A stretch of 64,000 bases of DNA from Pseudomonas sp. KU43P (GCF_033095865.1 NZ_AP019365.1:5429501-5493500), one strand, 5' to 3'. Numbered from the stretch's first letter, positions 27,164-37,084 are shown. A program made the numbers and translations. Notes: generated from the sequence alone by a model not told the origin.

Positions 27164-29341
27164 ATGACTGGATACGTTCACGTCGGTGGCCTTCAGGTCG
27201 CCAAGGTCCTGTACGACTTCGTCAACAACGAAGCCATTCCGGGAACCGGCATCGTCGCCGAGCAGTTCTGGGCGGGTGCCGAGAAGATCATCAACGACCT
27301 CGCTCCCAAGAATAAAGCCTTGCTCGCCAAGCGCGACGAGCTGCAGGCCAAGATCGACGCCTGGCACCAAGCGCGCAAAGGCCAGGCCCATGACGCCGTC
27401 GCCTACAAAAGCTTCCTCCAGGAAATCGGCTACCTGCTGCCGCAAGTCGAAGACTTCCAGGCCACCACCCAGAACGTGGACGAAGAAATCGCCCACATGG
27501 CCGGCCCACAGTTGGTAGTGCCGGTCATGAACGCCCGCTTCGCCCTGAACGCTGCCAACGCCCGTTGGGGCTCGCTGTACGACGCGCTGTACGGCACCGA
27601 CGCCATCAGCGATGAAGGCGGCGCCGAAAAAGGCCAGGGCTACAACAAGGCCCGTGGCGACAAAGTCATCGCCTTCGCCCGTGCCTTCCTCGACGAAGCC
27701 GCGCCGTTGGCGGCCGGCTCGCACGTCGATTCCACTGCCTATCGCATCGAGGCCGGCAAGCTGGTGGTCACCCTCAAGGGGGGCAGCAACAGCGGCCTTC
27801 GTGACGACGCCCAGCTGATTGGCTTCCACGGCGACGCCGCCGCGCCGACCGCCGTGCTGCTTAAGCACAACGGCCTGCACTTCGAAATCCAGGTCGACGC
27901 CAGCACTCCGGTCGGCAGCACCGATGCCGCCGGCGTCAAAGACATCCTGATGGAATCGGCGCTGACCACCATCATGGACTGCGAAGACTCGGTCGCCGCC
28001 GTGGATGCCGACGACAAGGTCATCGTCTACCGCAACTGGCTGGGCCTGATGAAAGGCGACCTGGCCGAAAGCGTTAGCAAAGGCGGCAAGACCTTCACCC
28101 GCACCATGAACCCGGACCGCGAGTACGCCGCACCCAATGGTGGCAGCGTCACCCTGCACGGTCGCTCGCTGCTGTTCGTGCGCAACGTTGGTCACCTGAT
28201 GACCAACCCGGCGATCCTCGATGCCCAAGGCAACGAAATCCCCGAAGGTATCCAGGATGGCCTGTTCACCAACCTGATCGCGCTGCACAACCTCAACGGC
28301 AACACCAGCCGCAAGAACACCCGTACCGGCAGCGTGTACATCGTCAAGCCGAAGATGCACGGCCCTGAAGAAGTGGCATTCGCCGCCGAAATCTTCAGCC
28401 GCGTCGAAGACCTGCTGGGCATGAAGCGCAACACCGTCAAGGTCGGCATCATGGACGAGGAGCGCCGTACCACGGTCAACCTCAAGGCCTGCATCAAATC
28501 GGCGGCCGAGCGCGTGGTGTTCATCAACACCGGCTTCCTCGACCGTACCGGTGACGAAATCCACACCTCCATGGAAGCCGGCGCCGTGGTGCGCAAGGGC
28601 GCCATGAAGAACGAGAAATGGATCGGCGCCTACGAGAACAACAACGTCGACGTGGGCCTGGCTACCGGCCTGCAAGGCCGTGCGCAGATCGGCAAGGGCA
28701 TGTGGGCCATGCCAGACCTGATGGCCGCGATGCTCGAGCAGAAGATCGCTCACCCGCTGGCCGGCGCCAACACCGCCTGGGTACCTTCGCCGACCGCCGC
28801 CACCCTGCACGCCCTGCACTACCACAAGGTCGACGTTCAGGCGCGTCAGCGTGAGCTGGCTTCGCGCACGCCAGCTTCGGTGGACGACATCCTGACCATC
28901 CCGCTGGCTGCCGACACCAACTGGTCGGCCGAAGAGATTCGCAACGAGCTGGACAACAATGCCCAGGGCATCCTCGGTTACGTGGTGCGCTGGATCGACC
29001 AGGGCGTGGGTTGCTCGAAGGTGCCGGACATCAATGATGTCGGCCTGATGGAAGACCGCGCCACCCTGCGTATCTCGGCCCAGCTGCTGGCCAACTGGCT
29101 GCGCCATGGCGTCGTCACCCAGGAGCATGTGCTCGAAAGCCTCAAGCGCATGGCTGCGGTTGTGGACAAGCAGAACGCCGGTGACGCCCTGTACCGCCCG
29201 ATGGCGCCGAACTTCGACGACAACGTCGCGTTCCAGGCCGCTGTGGAGCTGGTAGTGGAAGGTGCCAAGCAGCCGAACGGTTACACCGAGCCGGTACTGC
29301 ACCGCCGTCGTCGCGAGTTCAAGGCGCGTAACGGGTTGTAA
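27164..29341 (+). CDS. glcB: malate synthase G
   Basis: A 725-residue malate synthase G that condenses glyoxylate and acetyl-CoA to malate. The [17 protein letters not shown] block, the [10 protein letters not shown] segment and the C-terminal [15 protein letters not shown] are characteristic, as is the full family length. The ATG at 27164 ([14 protein letters not shown]) is four codons into the open frame and has GAGG about nine bases upstream. It supports growth on acetate, glycolate or other C2 units with the glyoxylate shunt. Confidence 0.97.
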   Translation: MTGYVHVGGLQVAKVLYDFVNNEAIPGTGIVAEQFWAGAEKIINDLAPKNKALLAKRDELQAKIDAWHQARKGQAHDAVAYKSFLQEIGYLLPQVEDFQATTQNVDEEIAHMAGPQLVVPVMNARFALNAANARWGSLYDALYGTDAISDEGGAEKGQGYNKARGDKVIAFARAFLDEAAPLAAGSHVDSTAYRIEAGKLVVTLKGGSNSGLRDDAQLIGFHGDAAAPTAVLLKHNGLHFEIQVDASTPVGSTDAAGVKDILMESALTTIMDCEDSVAAVDADDKVIVYRNWLGLMKGDLAESVSKGGKTFTRTMNPDREYAAPNGGSVTLHGRSLLFVRNVGHLMTNPAILDAQGNEIPEGIQDGLFTNLIALHNLNGNTSRKNTRTGSVYIVKPKMHGPEEVAFAAEIFSRVEDLLGMKRNTVKVGIMDEERRTTVNLKACIKSAAERVVFINTGFLDRTGDEIHTSMEAGAVVRKGAMKNEKWIGAYENNNVDVGLATGLQGRAQIGKGMWAMPDLMAAMLEQKIAHPLAGANTAWVPSPTAATLHALHYHKVDVQARQRELASRTPASVDDILTIPLAADTNWSAEEIRNELDNNAQGILGYVVRWIDQGVGCSKVPDINDVGLMEDRATLRISAQLLANWLRHGVVTQEHVLESLKRMAAVVDKQNAGDALYRPMAPNFDDNVAFQAAVELVVEGAKQPNGYTEPVLHRRRREFKARNGL

Positions 29342-29350
29342 GGCTGCAGG

Positions 29351-29367
29351 GGGCCGCTTTGCGGCCC
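29351..29367 (+). terminator. glcB terminator-like hairpin
   Basis: GGGCCGC and GCGGCCC pair around TTT, nine bases after the glcB stop. No T-run follows; a REP doublet does. Confidence 0.5.
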
Positions 29368-29370
29368 ATT

Positions 29371-29449
29371 CGCCGGCAAGCCGGCTCCCACAATTACTGC
29401 ATCGCGCTCAAGTACGCTGCTGTACCTGTGGGAGCTGGCTTGCCGGCGA
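29371..29449. repeat. REP doublet, copy 3
   Basis: CGCCGGCAAGCCGGCTCCCA (then C) is mirrored by GTGGGAGCTGGCTTGCCGGC (then GA) between the convergent glcB and response regulator genes. Confidence 0.9.
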
Positions 29450-29471
29450 TCAGCCCGCAACAGGCACCCAA

Positions 29472-29915
29472 CTAGTCGATCTTCAACTCCTTCTTCACCA
29501 GCCCCAGCAACTTGCCCAGGTCCACCGGCTTGAGCAGGAAATCCACCACCCCCAGGTGCATCACGTCCACCGCCTCTTTCACATCGGTGTCACCCGACAC
29601 CACGATGATCGACAACGCAGCCCGCTCCGATTCACGCACCTGCCGTATCAGGTCCAGGCCATCCTTGGGTTCCATGCGCAGATCGGTGATCATCAGGGCA
29701 ATTCGCGGCTCATAGTGCAGCTTGAACATCGCCTCCTGAGCGCCGTCGGCAATCATGCAGTCGATGCCCCTGCTCTTCAGGTACAGGCACAGCGCCTCGC
29801 TGTTCACCGGATTGTCGTCAACCACCAGCACCACGGGTTTCGGTGCAACCGGCGCACTCACCACGGCCAATGCTTCACGCTCCGCGTCACTCAGGATGTC
29901 GTCATGCTCAACCAT
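29472..29915 (-). CDS. orphan response regulator, receiver domain only
   Basis: A 147-residue protein. After a 35-residue leader it has a single CheY-like receiver domain: the acidic pair is in VLVVDDNP, the phospho-acceptor Asp in LMITDLRM, the Thr/Ser in VVSGDTD, and the Lys in LLKPVD. There is no output domain and no histidine kinase nearby. I use the ATG 29913-29915 (MVEHDD); a GTG nine codons earlier has no ribosome binding site. It is divergent from the DUF294 gene. Confidence 0.88.
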   Translation of the reverse strand: MVEHDDILSDAEREALAVVSAPVAPKPVVLVVDDNPVNSEALCLYLKSRGIDCMIADGAQEAMFKLHYEPRIALMITDLRMEPKDGLDLIRQVRESERAALSIIVVSGDTDVKEAVDVMHLGVVDFLLKPVDLGKLLGLVKKELKID

Positions 29916-30060
29916 GGTCGTCTCGTCAAATAAATAGCCCACTCAGCCGATAAGACCGCACCTTGCGAAATTGATCACAGCACGCCCATAGACTTACGTC
30001 CAATGGGCACCACACGGCCACCAGCCGACCATGGGGGCCGAGAACAACAAGGCCGGCACC

Positions 30061-30079
30061 TATATATAGATATATATAG
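30061..30079. promoter_or_regulatory. alternating T-A tract, possible promoter core
   Basis: TATATATAGATATATATAG is a 19-base, near-palindromic TA run, 27 bases before the DUF294 gene start. In this GC-rich setting it is exceptional. The position fits a -10 region or a strand-opening site. Confidence 0.4.
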
Positions 30080-30105
30080 TTCGGCGTAGCGATACGGTCA
30101 GTTTC

Positions 30106-32043
30106 ATGAGCAAAAAGGACGCCTACAGCCAGGCGGGCAGGACCGCGGTCCTGCAGAACATTCAGGGCACACTGCAGTTCCTGCAGCGCTTCCCCCCGTT
30201 CAACCAGATGGAGCACAGCCATCTGGGCTTTCTGGTGGAACAATGCCAGCTGCGGTTCTACGCCAGCGGGGAAAGCATCCTCAAACCCGCCGATGGCCCT
30301 GTCGAGCACTTCTACATCGTCAAGCAGGGCCGGGTAGTCGGCGAGCGCCAGCACCTGGTCAAGCCGGGCGTGGAAACCACCTTCGAGATCACCAGCGGCG
30401 AATGCTTCCCGCTGGCTGCCCTGCTTGGCGAACGCGCCACCCGCACCGAGCACCTGGCCGGCGAAGACACCTTCTGCCTGCAATTGAACAAGTCTGCCTT
30501 CATCCGCCTGTTCTCGATGTCGGATGTGTTTCGAGATTTTGCACTGCGTGGTGTCAGCAGCCTGCTCGAACAGGTCAATCAGCAAGTGCGCCAGCGTGCG
30601 GTGGAAACCCTCGGTACCCAGTACTCGCTGAACACGCCACTCGGCGAGCTGGCCATGCGTCACCCGGTGGTCTGCACGCCGGATACTCCGCTGCGTGACG
30701 CCGTGCGGCTGATGCACGAGCAGCAGGTCGGCAGCATCGTGGTGGTCGACCCGAAGCGCTACCCGGTGGGCATCTTCACCCTGCGCGACCTGCGCCAGGT
30801 GGTGGCCGAAGCCGACGCCGACCTGGGCGCGCCGATCGACCGGCACATGACCGCCAAGCCGTTCTACCTCAGCCCGCAAGCCACGGCCTTCGACGGGGCC
30901 ATGGCGATGACCGAACGGCACATCGCCCACGTCTGCCTGGTAGAAAACCAGCGCCTGTGTGGCGTGGTGTCGGAACGCGATCTGTTTTCCCTGCAACGTG
31001 TCGACCTGGTGCATCTGGCGCGCACCATCCGCCACGCACCACGCCTGGACACCCTGGTTTCGCTGCGTGGCGAAATCGGTCAGCTGGTCGAGCGCATGCT
31101 CGCCCACGGCGCCTCCTCGACCCAGATCACACAGATCATCACCCTGCTCAACGACCATACCGTATGCCGGGTGATCGAGCTGGCCTTGGCTGAGCGCGGC
31201 GACCCCGGCGTGCCCTTCAGTTGGCTGTGCTTTGGCAGCGAAGGCCGCCGCGAACAGACCCTGCACACCGACCAGGACAACGGCATCCTGTTCGACGCCG
31301 CCGACAGCACCGAGGCCGAGGCCATTCGCACCCGCCTGCTGCCGCTGGCGCAGTACATCAACCAGTGCCTTGCCCAGTGTGGCTTTACCCTGTGCAAGGG
31401 CAACGTCATGGCCGGCAACCCCGAGCTGTGCCTGTCGCGCACCGAATGGGCACGGCGTTTCGCCGGTTTCATCCGCGAGGCCAGCCCGGAGAACCTGCTT
31501 GGTTCGAGCATCTACTTCGACCTGCGCGTGGTCTGGGGCGACGAACAGGGTTGCGAACAGCTGCGCCAGAACCTGCTTGAACACGTGGCCGACAACCGTA
31601 TCTTCCAACGCATGATGGCCGACAACGCCCTGCGCCAGCGGCCACCGGTGGGCCGCCTGCGCGAATTCGTGCTGACCCGTCAGGGCAACGACAAGGCCGC
31701 CACCCTCGACCTCAAGGTCCAGGGCCTGACCCCCTTCGTCGATGGTGCCCGGCTGCTGGCCCTGGCCAATGGCATTGGCGCCTGCAACACCCTGGAGCGC
31801 CTGCGTCAGCTGGTCGACAAAGGCGTCATCGAAGCACTCGACGGCGCCGCCTACGAAGAGGCCTACCACTTCATCCAGCAAACCCGCATGCAGCAACACC
31901 AGCGGCAGACCCGCGACAACCTGCCTTACTCCAATCGCCTCGACCCGGACAGCCTCAACCATCTGGACCGGCGCATCCTGCGCGAGTCGCTGCGCCAGGC
32001 CCAGCGCCTGCAGAGCAGCCTGGCCCTGCGGTACCAGTTATGA
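30106..32043 (+). CDS. cNMP-binding/CBS/DUF294 nucleotidyltransferase-like protein
   Basis: A 645-residue cytoplasmic regulator. The N-terminal cyclic-nucleotide-binding-like domain (about 25-145) is followed by two CBS domains (about 180-300, with PVGIFTLRDL and LCGVVSERDL) and a DUF294 nucleotidyltransferase domain with GSEGRREQ (377-384) and the metal pair D389/D391 in HTDQDNG, then a DUF294 C-terminal helical domain. It resembles GlnD-type nucleotidyltransferases. The target is unknown. No clear ribosome binding site precedes the ATG. Its stop overlaps the start of the exonuclease gene by four bases. Confidence 0.9.
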   Translation: MSKKDAYSQAGRTAVLQNIQGTLQFLQRFPPFNQMEHSHLGFLVEQCQLRFYASGESILKPADGPVEHFYIVKQGRVVGERQHLVKPGVETTFEITSGECFPLAALLGERATRTEHLAGEDTFCLQLNKSAFIRLFSMSDVFRDFALRGVSSLLEQVNQQVRQRAVETLGTQYSLNTPLGELAMRHPVVCTPDTPLRDAVRLMHEQQVGSIVVVDPKRYPVGIFTLRDLRQVVAEADADLGAPIDRHMTAKPFYLSPQATAFDGAMAMTERHIAHVCLVENQRLCGVVSERDLFSLQRVDLVHLARTIRHAPRLDTLVSLRGEIGQLVERMLAHGASSTQITQIITLLNDHTVCRVIELALAERGDPGVPFSWLCFGSEGRREQTLHTDQDNGILFDAADSTEAEAIRTRLLPLAQYINQCLAQCGFTLCKGNVMAGNPELCLSRTEWARRFAGFIREASPENLLGSSIYFDLRVVWGDEQGCEQLRQNLLEHVADNRIFQRMMADNALRQRPPVGRLREFVLTRQGNDKAATLDLKVQGLTPFVDGARLLALANGIGACNTLERLRQLVDKGVIEALDGAAYEEAYHFIQQTRMQQHQRQTRDNLPYSNRLDPDSLNHLDRRILRESLRQAQRLQSSLALRYQL

Positions 32044-32750
32044 GCCTGTTCGCCTGGCTGCGCCCGGTCAGCGTGCCGCTCGACGATGCCGTGCGCGAAC
32101 GACTGTCGCGCTTGCCCAAGCCAGCGCCGTTGGGCGTATGTTCATTGCGCGAGCAACGCTGGGTGGTGCTCGACCTGGAAACCAGCGGCCTGAACCCCAA
32201 TCGAGATCAGGTACTGTCGATCGGCGCCGTGGCCATCGAAGACGGTGCCATCGACTTTTCCCAGCAATTCGAGCGCACCCTGCACCGGCCGACGCAGAAG
32301 ACCAACGCCAGCGTGCTGATCCACGGGCTGGGGCCCAGTGCCCTGGCTGCGGGATGTGACCCCGCTGAAGCCCTGCTCGACCTGCTCGAGTTCATCGGTA
32401 CCAGCCCGGTACTGGCCTTCCATGCGCCGTTCGATCAACGCATGCTGGCCCGGGCATTGAAGGAAAGCCTTGGTCACCGGCTACAGCAGCATTTTCTCGA
32501 CGTGGCCGAGCTGGCCCCGATGCTCAACCCCGATACCGTATTGCGCGAGGCCGGGCTGGACGACTGGGTCGCGCGCTTCGGCCTGCAGATCGAAGAACGC
32601 CACCATGCCAGCGCCGATGCGCAGGTGACGGCGGAGCTGGCCCTGATTCTCCTGAGCCAGGCGCGCCGGCAGCAGCTCGATAGCCCGTTGCAACTGGAAC
32701 AGCGCGTGCGTGGGTGGCGGCGGCGCAAATTGCAGAGCCACGGCCTTTGA
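32040..32750 (+). CDS. DnaQ-like DEDDh 3'-5' exonuclease
   Basis: A 236-residue exonuclease of the DnaQ/PolC-epsilon superfamily. The DEDDh residues are D45 and E47 (VVLDLETSG), D132 (HAPFD), H188 and D193 (HHASADA). A basic C-terminus (RRRK) follows. It overlaps the DUF294 gene by ATGA, so the two are translationally coupled; this pairing is known across proteobacteria. It is not the replicative epsilon subunit by context. The natural substrate is unknown. Confidence 0.9.
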   Translation: MSLFAWLRPVSVPLDDAVRERLSRLPKPAPLGVCSLREQRWVVLDLETSGLNPNRDQVLSIGAVAIEDGAIDFSQQFERTLHRPTQKTNASVLIHGLGPSALAAGCDPAEALLDLLEFIGTSPVLAFHAPFDQRMLARALKESLGHRLQQHFLDVAELAPMLNPDTVLREAGLDDWVARFGLQIEERHHASADAQVTAELALILLSQARRQQLDSPLQLEQRVRGWRRRKLQSHGL

Positions 32751-32760
32751 CAGAGGGATT

Positions 32761-32836
32761 GGCCCTATCGCTGGCAAGCCCGCTTTCACAAGGCCCATGG
32801 CGTACCTGTGGGCGCCGGCTGGCCGGCGATAGGGCT
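32761..32836. repeat. REP doublet, copy 4 (diverged)
   Basis: GGCCCTATCGCTGGCAAGCC and GGCTGGCCGGCGATAGGGC form an inverted pair with several changes from the consensus (CTTTCACA for CTCCCACA). Confidence 0.8.
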
Positions 32837-32919
32837 AGCCATGACAACCTCGATTCCCCCCTCCATGCTGGCAATCCGATAAGCGTCCATTGCACCCCAC
32901 CCCCCGCCTCTGCAACAAT

Positions 32920-32938
32920 CGCGAATAATTATCGTTAG
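32920..32938 (+). promoter_or_regulatory. Fur-box-like site before the sigma-factor gene
   Basis: CGCGAATAATTATCGTTAG keeps the repeated AATAAT/ATTATC hexamers of the Fur box. It lies about 30 bases before the sigma-factor start, where iron-replete repression is expected for FecI-type genes. Confidence 0.55.
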
Positions 32939-32967
32939 TTAATGCATTCGTTCCGGGGGGACGCTGC

Positions 32968-33486
32968 GTGTCTTCTGCTCAAAGCCCACACGCCGATCTG
33001 GTCGGTGCGCTGTATCGCGACCATCGCGGCTGGCTGCTCGCCTGGCTGCAACGCAGCCTGGCTTGCCGTCAGCGGGCCGAAGACCTGAGCCAGGACACCT
33101 TCGTGCGCCTGCTCGGCCGCGACCAGCTCGATACCCCCCGCGAACCCCGCGCCTTCCTCGCCGCCGTGGCCAAGGGCCTGATGTTCGACCACTTCCGCCG
33201 CGCCGCACTGGAGCAGGCCTACCTGGCCGAACTGGCGCGCATCCCGGAAGCCGAGCACCCCTCGCCGGAAATCCAGCACCTGATCCTCGAAGACCTCAAG
33301 GCCATCGACCGTCTGCTCGGCAAGTTGTCGAGCAAGGCCCGCGCGGCCTTCCTGCACAACCGCCTGGACGGCATGGGCCACGCCGAAATCGCCGAGCGCC
33401 TGGGGGTGTCGGTGTCGCGGGTGCGCCAGTACATCGCCCAAGGCATGCGCCAGTGCTATGTCGCCCTGTATGGGGAGCCGACGTGA
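32968..33486 (+). CDS. FecI-type ECF sigma factor
   Basis: A 172-residue iron-starvation sigma factor. Region 2 spans about 8-75 (ALYRDHRGWLLAWL, AEDLSQDTFVRLL, EPRAFLAAVAKGLMFDHFRR), and region 4 spans about 110-165 with a helix-turn-helix (GHAEIAERLGVSVSRVRQYI). The start is a GTG with GGGGGG upstream; the nearest ATG is out of frame. It probably directs transcription of the TonB receptor gene at 34652. Its stop overlaps the fecR-like start by GTGA. Confidence 0.92.
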   Translation: MSSAQSPHADLVGALYRDHRGWLLAWLQRSLACRQRAEDLSQDTFVRLLGRDQLDTPREPRAFLAAVAKGLMFDHFRRAALEQAYLAELARIPEAEHPSPEIQHLILEDLKAIDRLLGKLSSKARAAFLHNRLDGMGHAEIAERLGVSVSRVRQYIAQGMRQCYVALYGEPT

Positions 33487-34439
33487 ACGCTTCACCGGTT
33501 TCAGCCCGCGTCCTGGAAGCCGCCATTGCCTGGAAACTGAGCCTGGACGAGGGTAGTGGCACAGCCGATGAGCGCAACGAATTCATGCGCTGGCACGCCG
33601 CCAGCGAAGAACATGCCCGCGCCTGGCGCCAGCTTGGTGTCCTTGACCAGCGCGTCAGCGCCGCCGCCGGCCCGGCCCGCCAGGCCCTGCTGCAATCGCG
33701 CGTAAGCCTGCGCCGGCGAATCGGCAGGGCAGGCAGCGGGCTGGCCGGCATGCTCCTGCTCGGTTCGCTGCTGGCCTGGCTGGGCGCGCCGTCGCTGCAG
33801 CCCAGTTACTGGCTGGCGGATCAGCGCACGGCCACCGGCGAGCTGCGCACGCTTCGCCTGGAAGACGGCACCCTGCTGAGCTTGAACAGCCACACGGCGG
33901 TCGACATCGATTACCAGGGCGAGCAACGCGTGCTGGTCCTGCACCAGGGCGAAATTTCGGTCGAAACCGGCCACAACGACCCTCGCCCACTGCTGGTACG
34001 CACCGACGATGGCCGCCTGCGCCCATTGGGCACCCGCTTCCTGGTGCGCCGCGAAGACCAGGGCACGCGCCTGGAGGTTCTGCAGTCCTCGGTGGCCGCC
34101 ATGCCGCTCAACAGTGGCGACGAGCAAGTGCTGCACGAAGGCCAGCAGGTGCTGATGAGCACCAATGGCCTGGGCCAGGTCGGCCCGGTGCCAGCCGGCG
34201 CCGATGCCTGGACCCGCGGCATGCTGGTGGTGGACAACGTGCGCCTGGCTGACCTGCTGGCCAAGCTCGGCCAGTACCGCAACGGGCACCTGGGGGTGGC
34301 CGATGAAATCGCCGACCTGCGCGTGTCGGGCAGCTTCCCGCTGACCGATACCGACCTGGCACTGGCCTCGCTGGTGCCGGCGTTGCCGGTAAAGGTCGAG
34401 CGCCATACGCCATGGTGGGTGACCGTAGTCCCTAAATAG
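33483..34439 (+). CDS. FecR-type anti-sigma regulator
   Basis: A 318-residue inner-membrane regulator. The cytoplasmic N-terminal domain (1-80, with EAAIAWKLSLDEG and FMRWHAASEEHARAWRQL) binds the sigma factor. One transmembrane segment follows (about 83-101) and then a periplasmic FecR domain and secretin/TonB-like C-terminal region that senses the receptor. The GTG start at 33483 overlaps the sigma gene by four bases and has GGGGAG upstream. Confidence 0.9.
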   Translation: MNASPVSARVLEAAIAWKLSLDEGSGTADERNEFMRWHAASEEHARAWRQLGVLDQRVSAAAGPARQALLQSRVSLRRRIGRAGSGLAGMLLLGSLLAWLGAPSLQPSYWLADQRTATGELRTLRLEDGTLLSLNSHTAVDIDYQGEQRVLVLHQGEISVETGHNDPRPLLVRTDDGRLRPLGTRFLVRREDQGTRLEVLQSSVAAMPLNSGDEQVLHEGQQVLMSTNGLGQVGPVPAGADAWTRGMLVVDNVRLADLLAKLGQYRNGHLGVADEIADLRVSGSFPLTDTDLALASLVPALPVKVERHTPWWVTVVPK

Positions 34440-34440
34440 A

Positions 34441-34532
34441 GGCCCTATCGCCGGCAAGCCGGCTCCCACAGGGAAAGCACAGTCCTTCTGAGCAATGACT
34501 TTCCTGTGGGAGCCGGCTTGCCGGCGATGGGC
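34441..34532. repeat. REP doublet, copy 5
   Basis: GGCCCTATCGCCGGCAAGCC and its mirror GGCTTGCCGGCGATGGGCC flank about 50 bases that also pair at CACAGGGAAAG/CTTTCCTGTG. It splits fecR from the receptor gene. Confidence 0.92.
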
Positions 34533-34554
34533 CGGAACAGCCAATAACCGAACC

Positions 34555-34570
34555 CAAATAATTCTCACTT
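34555..34570 (+). promoter_or_regulatory. Fur-like half site before the TonB receptor gene
   Basis: CAAATAATTCTCACTT resembles the AATAATTCTCATT form of the Fur site common before pseudomonad iron genes. It is about 85 bases before the receptor ATG. Confidence 0.35.
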
Positions 34571-34651
34571 TTTTTCAGATTACCCCTGTCACTTCTGAAA
34601 TCTCGCTCGGCAAGGAAGCAGAAAGCACTTATCCGTCGAGGAGCCCGCTGC

Positions 34652-37084
34652 ATGTCCCGTGCCGTTGATCGTTTCCTGCGTCCCAGCCTGATGGCCCTGG
34701 CCATTGGCTTGGCCGCCCCATTGGCCAGCCCTGCCCTGTTCGCCGCCGAGCAAAACGCCCAGCGCGCCTACAACCTGCCCAGCGCCCCGCTGGCCAGCAC
34801 CCTGAACCAGATCGCCAGCCAGTCGGGCATTGCCCTGGCCATTGACCCGGCGCTGGTCAGTGGTCGCAATTCGGCACCGGTCAACGGCCAGTACGACGGC
34901 CTCGGCGCCCTGCAAGCGGCCTTGCGTGGCACAGGGCTGCAACTGCAGCAGAGCAGCGTCGGCAGCTACAGCCTGGTGGCCGTTCCGGATGGCAGCCTGG
35001 CGTTGCCGGAAACCAGCGTGAATGCCAACAGTGACAGCGAAAGCGCTTGGGGCCCGGTAGAGGGCTACGTCGCCAAGCGCACCGCCGCTGGCACCAAGAC
35101 CGATACCGCGCTGGTCGAAGTGCCGCGCTCGATCTCCGTCGCCACCCGCCAGCAGATGAGCGACCGTGGCGTGCACAGCCTCGACGACGCCGTGCGCTAC
35201 ATGCCGGGCATCGTCTCCGCCAGCTACGGCAGCGACACCCGCTATGACTGGATGCGCGTGCGCGGCTTCGAGCCGACCCAGTTCCTCGATGGCCTGCCGC
35301 TGCCTCGCGGTGTGTATGCCAACCCTAAAGCTGAAACCTGGAACCTCGATCGCCTTGCCCTGCTGCGCGGTCCGGCCTCCTCCATCTATGGCCAGACCCC
35401 GCCTGGTGGCCTGCTGGACATGGTCAGCCGCCGGCCACAGGCCGAAAACGCCAACGAAATCGAACTGCAGTACGGCAGCGACAACCATCGCCAGATCAAC
35501 TTTGCCAGCACCGGCAAGATCGATGACCAGGGCCAGTTCCTGTACAGCGTCAGCGGCGTGATCCGTGACGGCGGTACGCAGATCGACCATATCGACGACA
35601 AGCGCTACAACATCGCTCCAAGCCTGACTTGGAACATTGACGACGACACCTCGTTGACCCTGCTGACCCAGTTCACCCGCGACGATACCGGCGCCACCAG
35701 CCAGTTCCGCCCGATCCAGGGCACCAAGATCGACATGCCGTTCGGCGACATCTCGCACCACAAGAACCTGGGTGACCCGAACTACGAGTTCTACGACCGC
35801 ACCTACTACGCGCTGGGCTATGCCTTCGAGCACCGCCTCAACGATGTCTGGCAGTTCCGCCAGAATCTGCGCTACACCAAATCGGACCTGGCGTTCCAGG
35901 CCATCACGCCCGGCGCCTACTACCAGCCCGGTGGTCCGGTGAAAGACGACGGCACCGTCAGCCGCATGTCCACCAACACCGATGAAGACATCAGCCAGTT
36001 CGCAGTGGACAACAACTTCCAGGCAGACTTCGCCACCGGTGACATCAGCCATACCCTGTTGCTCGGCTTGGACCACCAGCGCATCAATACCAACTACCTG
36101 TCGATCTTCGGTTTCAACGTACCCGACAGCAACGTGAACGATCCGGTCTACGGGCTGCCGATCACCCGTCCTGATCGCTCCACTGCGTTTTACGACTACA
36201 ACCAGAAAACCCGTCAGACCGGCGTGTACGTGCAAGACCAGATGGCCCTGGACAACTGGCGCTTGACCTTGGGTGGCCGCGAGGACTGGGTGCATACAGG
36301 CACCAAGTACTTCAACAAGGATGACGTCACCAATACCCAGCGCGACAAGCAATTCAGCGGCAATGCTGCCATCAGCTACGTGTTCGACTCGGGCTTCGTG
36401 CCCTACCTGTCCTATGCCGAGTCCTTCCAGCCCGTCAGCAACGCCAGCGCAGACCCGGAAAAGTCGTTCAAGCCAACCGAAGGCAAGCAATGGGAACTGG
36501 GTATCAAGTATCAGCCGCCGGGTTCCAACACCTTGCTCTCGGCAGCCGTGTATGACCTGACCCAGAAAAACGTCTCGGTCACCAACAACTTCGGCGGTGT
36601 GAGCATCACCAGCCAGACCGGCGAAGTGAAGGTGCGTGGCCTGGAGCTGGAAGCCGTTTCCGACGTCACCGACAACCTCAAGGTGATCGCAGCCTACACC
36701 CTGGCCAAATCCGAAGTGCAGGACGGCCAGTACAAGGGCAACCGCCTGCAACTGATGCCCAACCAGCAAGCCTCGCTGTGGGCCGACTACACCTGGCACA
36801 CCGGCGTGCTCGATGGCTTCGGCATCGGCGCCGGCGCGCGCTACACCGGCAACACCTACGGCAACGAGGCCAACACCTACCTGGGCAAGGCCGATGCCTA
36901 CACGGTGTTCGATGCCTCCGTGCACTACGACCTGGGCCGCCTGGACAACAGCCTCAAGGGTGCCTCGGTGGCCGTCAACGCCACCAACCTGCTGAACAAG
37001 GACTACCTCTCTACCTGCGACGGCTACTACTGCTACTACGGCGACGAGCGCAGCGTCGTCGCCAGTGCCACCTACAAGTGGTAA
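34652..37084 (+). CDS. TonB-dependent siderophore receptor with signalling domain
   Basis: An 810-residue outer-membrane receptor. A signal peptide (1 to about 32) is followed by an STN signalling domain (about 38-115, NLPSAPLASTLNQIASQSG), a plug domain (about 140-260, VEVPRSISVATRQQMSDRG and MRVRGFEPTQFLDG) and a 22-strand barrel ending in an aromatic residue (ATYKW). The STN domain marks a transducer that signals through FecR to the sigma factor encoded just upstream. By gene order it resembles the ferrichrome (Fiu/FhuA-type) receptor of P. putida, but the ligand cannot be read directly. Confidence 0.93.
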   Translation: MSRAVDRFLRPSLMALAIGLAAPLASPALFAAEQNAQRAYNLPSAPLASTLNQIASQSGIALAIDPALVSGRNSAPVNGQYDGLGALQAALRGTGLQLQQSSVGSYSLVAVPDGSLALPETSVNANSDSESAWGPVEGYVAKRTAAGTKTDTALVEVPRSISVATRQQMSDRGVHSLDDAVRYMPGIVSASYGSDTRYDWMRVRGFEPTQFLDGLPLPRGVYANPKAETWNLDRLALLRGPASSIYGQTPPGGLLDMVSRRPQAENANEIELQYGSDNHRQINFASTGKIDDQGQFLYSVSGVIRDGGTQIDHIDDKRYNIAPSLTWNIDDDTSLTLLTQFTRDDTGATSQFRPIQGTKIDMPFGDISHHKNLGDPNYEFYDRTYYALGYAFEHRLNDVWQFRQNLRYTKSDLAFQAITPGAYYQPGGPVKDDGTVSRMSTNTDEDISQFAVDNNFQADFATGDISHTLLLGLDHQRINTNYLSIFGFNVPDSNVNDPVYGLPITRPDRSTAFYDYNQKTRQTGVYVQDQMALDNWRLTLGGREDWVHTGTKYFNKDDVTNTQRDKQFSGNAAISYVFDSGFVPYLSYAESFQPVSNASADPEKSFKPTEGKQWELGIKYQPPGSNTLLSAAVYDLTQKNVSVTNNFGGVSITSQTGEVKVRGLELEAVSDVTDNLKVIAAYTLAKSEVQDGQYKGNRLQLMPNQQASLWADYTWHTGVLDGFGIGAGARYTGNTYGNEANTYLGKADAYTVFDASVHYDLGRLDNSLKGASVAVNATNLLNKDYLSTCDGYYCYYGDERSVVASATYKW

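Noticed and set aside
27095..29302. A 735-residue minus-strand open frame across glcB
   Set aside because: Shadow of the well-supported malate synthase gene; it has no ribosome binding site or known motifs.
29926..31962. A 678-residue minus-strand frame across the DUF294 gene
   Set aside because: Antisense to a gene with clear cNMP, CBS and nucleotidyltransferase motifs.
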